From the IMG/VR virus record IMGVR_UViG_3300021425_002207, positions 1 through 53,394 of that record: a stretch of DNA of 53,394 bases, one strand, 5' to 3'. Positions 50,189 to 53,394 of the stretch are shown piece by piece. A program made the translations under genes and the position numbers. The first letter of the stretch is position 1. Each line of letters starts with the position of its first letter. The notes under the pieces were generated by a model, which was not told the DNA's origin, did not search any database, and worked only from the letters and a program-made list of their open reading frames with translations. The DNA is from a virus.

Positions 50189-50526
50189 CTGCGGGAAGTT
50201 TAGATATTATTTGCACGAAGGGTTCCAGTTTTTCCACGTCGCTTACTATAAAAAATCCTGATAACGAGTTAGCGTCTTTAACTTATTGGGGTTCCCGTAT
50301 GCAGGTACGGAGAACCGTGTCTGCTAATTCGCCACTAATTGAGTTAACAACTGAAAATGGTAGACTTCAACATGACACAGAAAATGCTAAAATAACTATG
50401 AGCCTTACAGCGGAAGAGACAAATGGTTTAGAACTCGGTGACCATGTGTATGATTTGGAGTTGTATTCCACAGGTTCTAAAAATGCTGTTTTGCGACTAG
50501 TTAAGGGTAATTTTATTGTGGAGTAG
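50185..50526 (+). CDS. Phage fibre/baseplate-associated beta protein, copy 2
   Basis: A 113-residue paralogue of the protein at 41043: TAGSLDIICTKGSSFSTSLT, RMQVRRTVSANSPLIELTTE, ITMSLTAEETNGLELGDHVY, DLEL. The two share length, order of motifs and gene context (immediately before fibre or baseplate genes), but only about a third of residues by eye. Translation is coupled to the gene before (ATGA). Confidence 0.75.
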   Translation: MTAGSLDIICTKGSSFSTSLTIKNPDNELASLTYWGSRMQVRRTVSANSPLIELTTENGRLQHDTENAKITMSLTAEETNGLELGDHVYDLELYSTGSKNAVLRLVKGNFIVE

Positions 50527-50528
50527 TT

Positions 50529-50978
50529 ATGGCAGATTACGTGGTAACAGTTGAAGACATTGTAAATGCTGTATCCATTTCAGAGACTACGGCTAATTCT
50601 GTAACTGTAGTTGCTTCGACTTTCGTTAATGATGCAGGTGCGTCTTCTAACCTGTTTTATGCTGCTTCTAGCCCTAGCGACAGTTTGGGCACTGAGGGCG
50701 ATTTCTATATCAATACGTCTTCGGGTGAGTTGTGGGGGCCTAAGGGTGAATCGTCGTGGGGTAGCGATCCTTTACCTTTAATTCCTAAAAGGTTTACGCA
50801 CAATCAGGCATCTGCGTCTAGTTCGTGGGACATTACCCATACTTTAGATGGTTTTCCCTCTGTAACTGTTGTCGATTCTGCCGGTACAGTCGTTGTTGGT
50901 ACGGTATCATATAATAGTACAAGTAGTGTGACTGTTTCGTTTGAATCAGCATTTGCGGGTAAAGCATACCTAACATGA
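50529..50978 (+). CDS. Small tail fibre protein
   Basis: A 149-residue protein: an N-terminal part with VVTVEDIVNAVSISETTANS, a linker GTEGDFYINTSSGELWGPKG (the G-D-x-Y-x-N-x-x-x-G-x-x-x-G-P motif of phage fibres), and a C-terminal beta domain (WDITHTLDGFPSVTVVDSAG, TVSFESAFAGKAYLT) that recurs at the ends of phage fibre proteins. It lies 2 nt after the previous gene. Confidence 0.8.
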   Translation: MADYVVTVEDIVNAVSISETTANSVTVVASTFVNDAGASSNLFYAASSPSDSLGTEGDFYINTSSGELWGPKGESSWGSDPLPLIPKRFTHNQASASSSWDITHTLDGFPSVTVVDSAGTVVVGTVSYNSTSSVTVSFESAFAGKAYLT

Positions 50979-50991
50979 GTTCGGAGAGGTA

Positions 50992-52599
50992 ATGGCTCAG
51001 AAATTCTTAACTAATCTTGACCTAAATAAGAATGAATTGCAGAATGCGAAGATTCAGAATCTTGGCACCGCTCCTTCATCTCCTGAAGACGGTCAAGTTT
51101 ACTTTGATACCGGTGATAATGCCCTTAAGGTTTACGACGGTACGTCATGGGTGAACCTTCAGGAAGGTGACATTTCTGGCGTTACTGCCGGTACTGGTCT
51201 TTCTGGTGGCGGTACTAGCGGTGCTGTTACTATTAACCTAGCGGACACTGCTGTTTCGGCAGGTTCGTATGGTTCTGCCACTGCTATCCCTACGTTCACT
51301 GTTGACGCTCAGGGTCGTTTGACGGCTGTCAGCACTGCTTCGATTTCTACCAACCTTTCCTTCACTGACGATAGTAGTACTTCCGCTAGCGTGGCCCTGA
51401 ATGGTGGCACGCTAAGCATTCTTGGCGGTACTGGCGTTGCTACCACGGCTAATGATTCTTCTGATTCGCTCACCGTGGCGATTGGTCAGGATGTTGGAAC
51501 CACAGCCGATGTAACATTTAACACTGTTACGGCCAACCTGACTGGGAATGTTACAGGCGATGTGTCTGGCAATGCAGGTACGGCAACTGCGTTAGAGACT
51601 GGTCGCACGATTGCTCTTTCTGGTGATGTTACTGCCACGGGCGTATCCTTCGACGGTACTGGCAATATTACGCTTACTACCGCAATGGCTAATGACAGTG
51701 TTGACCTTGGTACACACACGACAGGCGACTATGTTCAGAATTTGGTTGCTGGTACAGGTGTTTCTGTTTCTGTTACTTCTGGTGAAGGCCAGACACCTAC
51801 GGTTGCGATTGGTCAGGCCGTTGGTACGAGCGATAACGTAACCTTCAATGATGTTACAGTTTCTGGCAACCTTACTGTTAGCGGAACAACGACAACGATT
51901 GATACTGCTACGCTGTCTGTTGAAGACCCGCTGATTGTTCTTGCTAGCGGCAACGATAGTGCTGACGCTGTTGACATCGGTTTCTACGGCCTCTATGACA
52001 CTTCTGGTTCGCAAGACCTGTACGCTGGTCTTTTCCGTGACGCTTCAGACGGTAAGTTCCGACTGTTCGTAGATTCTCAGGTTGCTCCGACGACGACGGT
52101 CAACACTGGTGGGACTGGCTACACTGCGGCTACGCTAGTTGTAGGCACTCTTGAAGGCGCTGTTACCGGCGACTTGACAGGTAATGTTACGGGTAACGTA
52201 ACCGGCGACTTGACTGGTGACGTAACCGGCGACTTGACCGGTACTGTTCTCACTGCATCACAGACCAACATTACAGCGATTGGTACGATTGCTACTGGTG
52301 AATGGCAGGCAACCGATATTGCTGTTGCCCACGGTGGTACTGGCGCTTCGGATGCTGCCGGTGCAAAAACTAACCTTGGTTTCATGACCCGCCATGCGGC
52401 GACTATTGGAAATAACTCAGATACCGTTATTGCTGTCACACACAACCTTGGCACCGACGATGTTGTTGTGGAAGTTTATGATGCTTCCACGAAGGAAACC
52501 GTAATCTGTGATGTTGACCGCACAAGTACAAACGAGGTAACATTGACGTTCTCCTCAGCCCCAGCCACTAACGCTCTCCGGGTCGTTATCATTGGCTGA
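50992..52599 (+). CDS. Tail fibre protein with T-G-D/N repeat shaft
   Basis: A 535-residue fibre. The start KFLTNLDLNKNELQNAKIQN and DGQVYFDTGDNALKVYDGTS is a common phage fibre N-terminus. The shaft has many VTAGTGLSGGGTSGAVTINL-type and (G-D-L-T-G-N-V-T) repeats (the latter at about residues 391-417), and a WQATDIAVAHGGTGASDAAG segment. The C-terminal 70 residues (TVIAVTHNLGTDDVVVEVYD) form the same kind of end domain as in the fibre gene just upstream, so the two genes may share tip function. GGAGAGG upstream. Confidence 0.88.
   Translation: MAQKFLTNLDLNKNELQNAKIQNLGTAPSSPEDGQVYFDTGDNALKVYDGTSWVNLQEGDISGVTAGTGLSGGGTSGAVTINLADTAVSAGSYGSATAIPTFTVDAQGRLTAVSTASISTNLSFTDDSSTSASVALNGGTLSILGGTGVATTANDSSDSLTVAIGQDVGTTADVTFNTVTANLTGNVTGDVSGNAGTATALETGRTIALSGDVTATGVSFDGTGNITLTTAMANDSVDLGTHTTGDYVQNLVAGTGVSVSVTSGEGQTPTVAIGQAVGTSDNVTFNDVTVSGNLTVSGTTTTIDTATLSVEDPLIVLASGNDSADAVDIGFYGLYDTSGSQDLYAGLFRDASDGKFRLFVDSQVAPTTTVNTGGTGYTAATLVVGTLEGAVTGDLTGNVTGNVTGDLTGDVTGDLTGTVLTASQTNITAIGTIATGEWQATDIAVAHGGTGASDAAGAKTNLGFMTRHAATIGNNSDTVIAVTHNLGTDDVVVEVYDASTKETVICDVDRTSTNEVTLTFSSAPATNALRVVIIG
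52162..52243 (+). repeat. 24-bp direct repeats in the fibre gene
   Basis: Repeated G-T-(A/T)-A-C-C-G-G-C-G-A-C-T-T-G-A-C units coding for V-T-G-D-L-T-G-x. They are in frame and could recombine to change shaft length. Confidence 0.7.
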
Positions 52600-52603
52600 T
52601 AAG

Positions 52604-52711
52604 ATGTCACGGGAAAACAAACCGTGGCGCTACGGGTCCAGACGACAGTTGGGATCAGTAGTTACTCCGCCGTGCAGGCGATTACCCGACAGGGGGTGGG
52701 GCTGGTTGTAG
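52604..52711 (+). CDS. Possible very small ORF
   Basis: A 35-codon frame (MSRENKPWRYGSRRQLGSVV, then TPPCRRLPDRGWGWL), rich in Arg and Trp. It has no ribosome binding site, and its stop lies in the loop of the hairpin at 52695. Low confidence; the 196-nt gap may be wholly non-coding. Confidence 0.2.
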   Translation: MSRENKPWRYGSRRQLGSVVTPPCRRLPDRGWGWL

Positions 52712-52724
52712 TTCCAGCCCCACC
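52695..52724 (+). terminator. Perfect 11-bp hairpin, terminator or RNA element
   Basis: GGTGGGGCTGG (52695-52705), loop TTGTAGTT, CCAGCCCCACC (52714-52724). There is no T tract (TCTTATG follows), so classic intrinsic termination is doubtful; it could be a Rho-type, processing or regulatory hairpin. Confidence 0.5.
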
Positions 52725-52729
52725 TCTTA

Positions 52730-52738
52730 TGCTACAAT
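52730..52738 (+). promoter_or_regulatory. Extended -10 box
   Basis: TGC-TACAAT directly after the hairpin; no -35. It would give a leader of about 50 nt for the last gene. Confidence 0.4.
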
Positions 52739-52795
52739 AAGGGAAGTACTACTGTTGTGCTTGAGGGCACACTGTCTTAAGGATCGGTTGAGGCC

Positions 52796-53394
52796 GTGGC
52801 AAGAAAATTCAAAACTCCTATAACTATTGATGAGTTGGGGTCTGCTTCTTCGCAGGCTCTCGCCGCTAATGTGGATGGTGATTCACAGAATCGTATCAAT
52901 ATTGATGCGGGCGGTAAGATTACTTGGGGTTCTGGTTCTGCCACTGGTGACACGACGCTTTATAGGTCTGCTGCTGATACTCTGAAGACGGATGATGCTT
53001 TTACTGCCACGTCTTTGGCCGTTACTGGTCAGTTTACTTTTCCTACGTCGGATGGTTCTGCGGATCAGGTTATTACGACTAATGGTTCTGGTACGTTAAC
53101 TTGGTCTGATGTTTCTGCGAATGCTACGGTGTCTGATACGGCTCCGTCTTCTCCTGCTACTGGTCAGATTTGGTATGAGTCTGATACTGGTAGGACGTTT
53201 GTGTATTATGATTCGTTTTGGGTTGAGGTTGGTGCTTCGCCGCCTGCGTCTCCTTTTATTACGGATTTGGATGAGGATACGAAGATTCAGGTTGAGGAGT
53301 CTGCGGATGAAGATAAGATTCGTTTTGATACTGCCGGTTCGGAGCGGATGATTATTGATTCGTCTGGCAATGTCGGTATCGGCACAACGTCGCC
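52796..53394 (+). CDS. Tail fibre protein, 3' partial
   Basis: A GTG start (GTG GCA AGA AAA) opens a frame that runs off the window; 199 residues are visible. Motifs are those of phage fibres: QNRINIDAGGKITWGSGSAT, GDTTLYRSAADTLKTDDAFT, SSPATGQIWYESDTGRTFVY, and SGNVGIGTTS. The last motif usually lies upstream of an S74 chaperone domain, so the full protein probably ends in one. Codon use is strikingly T-rich at third positions here (runs of GGT, TCT and GAT). A GAGG purine patch precedes GTG. Confidence 0.82.
   Translation, partial: MARKFKTPITIDELGSASSQALAANVDGDSQNRINIDAGGKITWGSGSATGDTTLYRSAADTLKTDDAFTATSLAVTGQFTFPTSDGSADQVITTNGSGTLTWSDVSANATVSDTAPSSPATGQIWYESDTGRTFVYYDSFWVEVGASPPASPFITDLDEDTKIQVEESADEDKIRFDTAGSERMIIDSSGNVGIGTTS

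Overview
The window is a stretch of a tailed double-stranded DNA phage genome. It is clearly contractile-tailed (myovirus type): there is a tail sheath, a tube, a tape measure protein, a hub and a gpW/gp25-gpJ baseplate. It is cut at both ends; terminase and portal must lie before position 1. All protein genes but one are on the + strand and packed tightly. The likely host is an actinobacterium. The grounds are inferential: a monomeric B12-dependent class II ribonucleotide reductase, promoters placed so that ATG is the first transcribed base (leaderless mRNA), several M15/lysozyme endolysin genes with peptidoglycan-binding repeats, and mid-range GC, which would fit an aquatic lineage. No integrase or repressor was seen, so a lytic life style is most likely.

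Layout. Positions 1-9693 hold head-associated genes: a giant minor-head polyprotein carrying a Nudix hydrolase, a PI3/4-kinase/HipA-like kinase and a probable ADP-ribosyltransferase, then small unknown genes and a modular capsid-region protein. The HK97-type major capsid gene (9888-11183) ends in a strong terminator. Positions 11274-16640 hold a metabolic and regulatory insert: an unknown gene, nrdJ, a 2-Cys peroxiredoxin, a probable structured RNA, a Helicase-associated/HTH protein, a DUF1599 protein and small peptides. Positions 16665-31247 hold connectors, tail completion proteins, sheath, tube, an endolysin, the tail assembly chaperone with a -1 frameshift, tape measure, hub, and an OB-fold/fibre/S74-chaperone protein. 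Positions 31339-33397 form a lysis cassette (two more wall hydrolases and a holin).

Positions 33397-40829 hold the nucleic-acid module: an SNase-like nuclease, a wHTH protein, a DEDDy exonuclease, an IMPDH/GMPR-family enzyme, a family A DNA polymerase, a sigma-70 factor, a lone minus-strand HNH endonuclease, a tRNA with a UAA anticodon and a conserved phage protein. Positions 40865-53394 return to structure: baseplate wedge, gpJ, fibres and adhesins, with one fibre gene running off the end.

The most striking items are the multi-enzyme virion protein, the recurring -35/17/-10/6-nt/ATG leaderless promoter design (which also corrects three gene starts) alongside a phage sigma factor, the nrdJ-peroxiredoxin-structured RNA block, and the class I-shaped tRNA with a UAA anticodon. 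Assignments rest on motifs read by eye; no database search was run.
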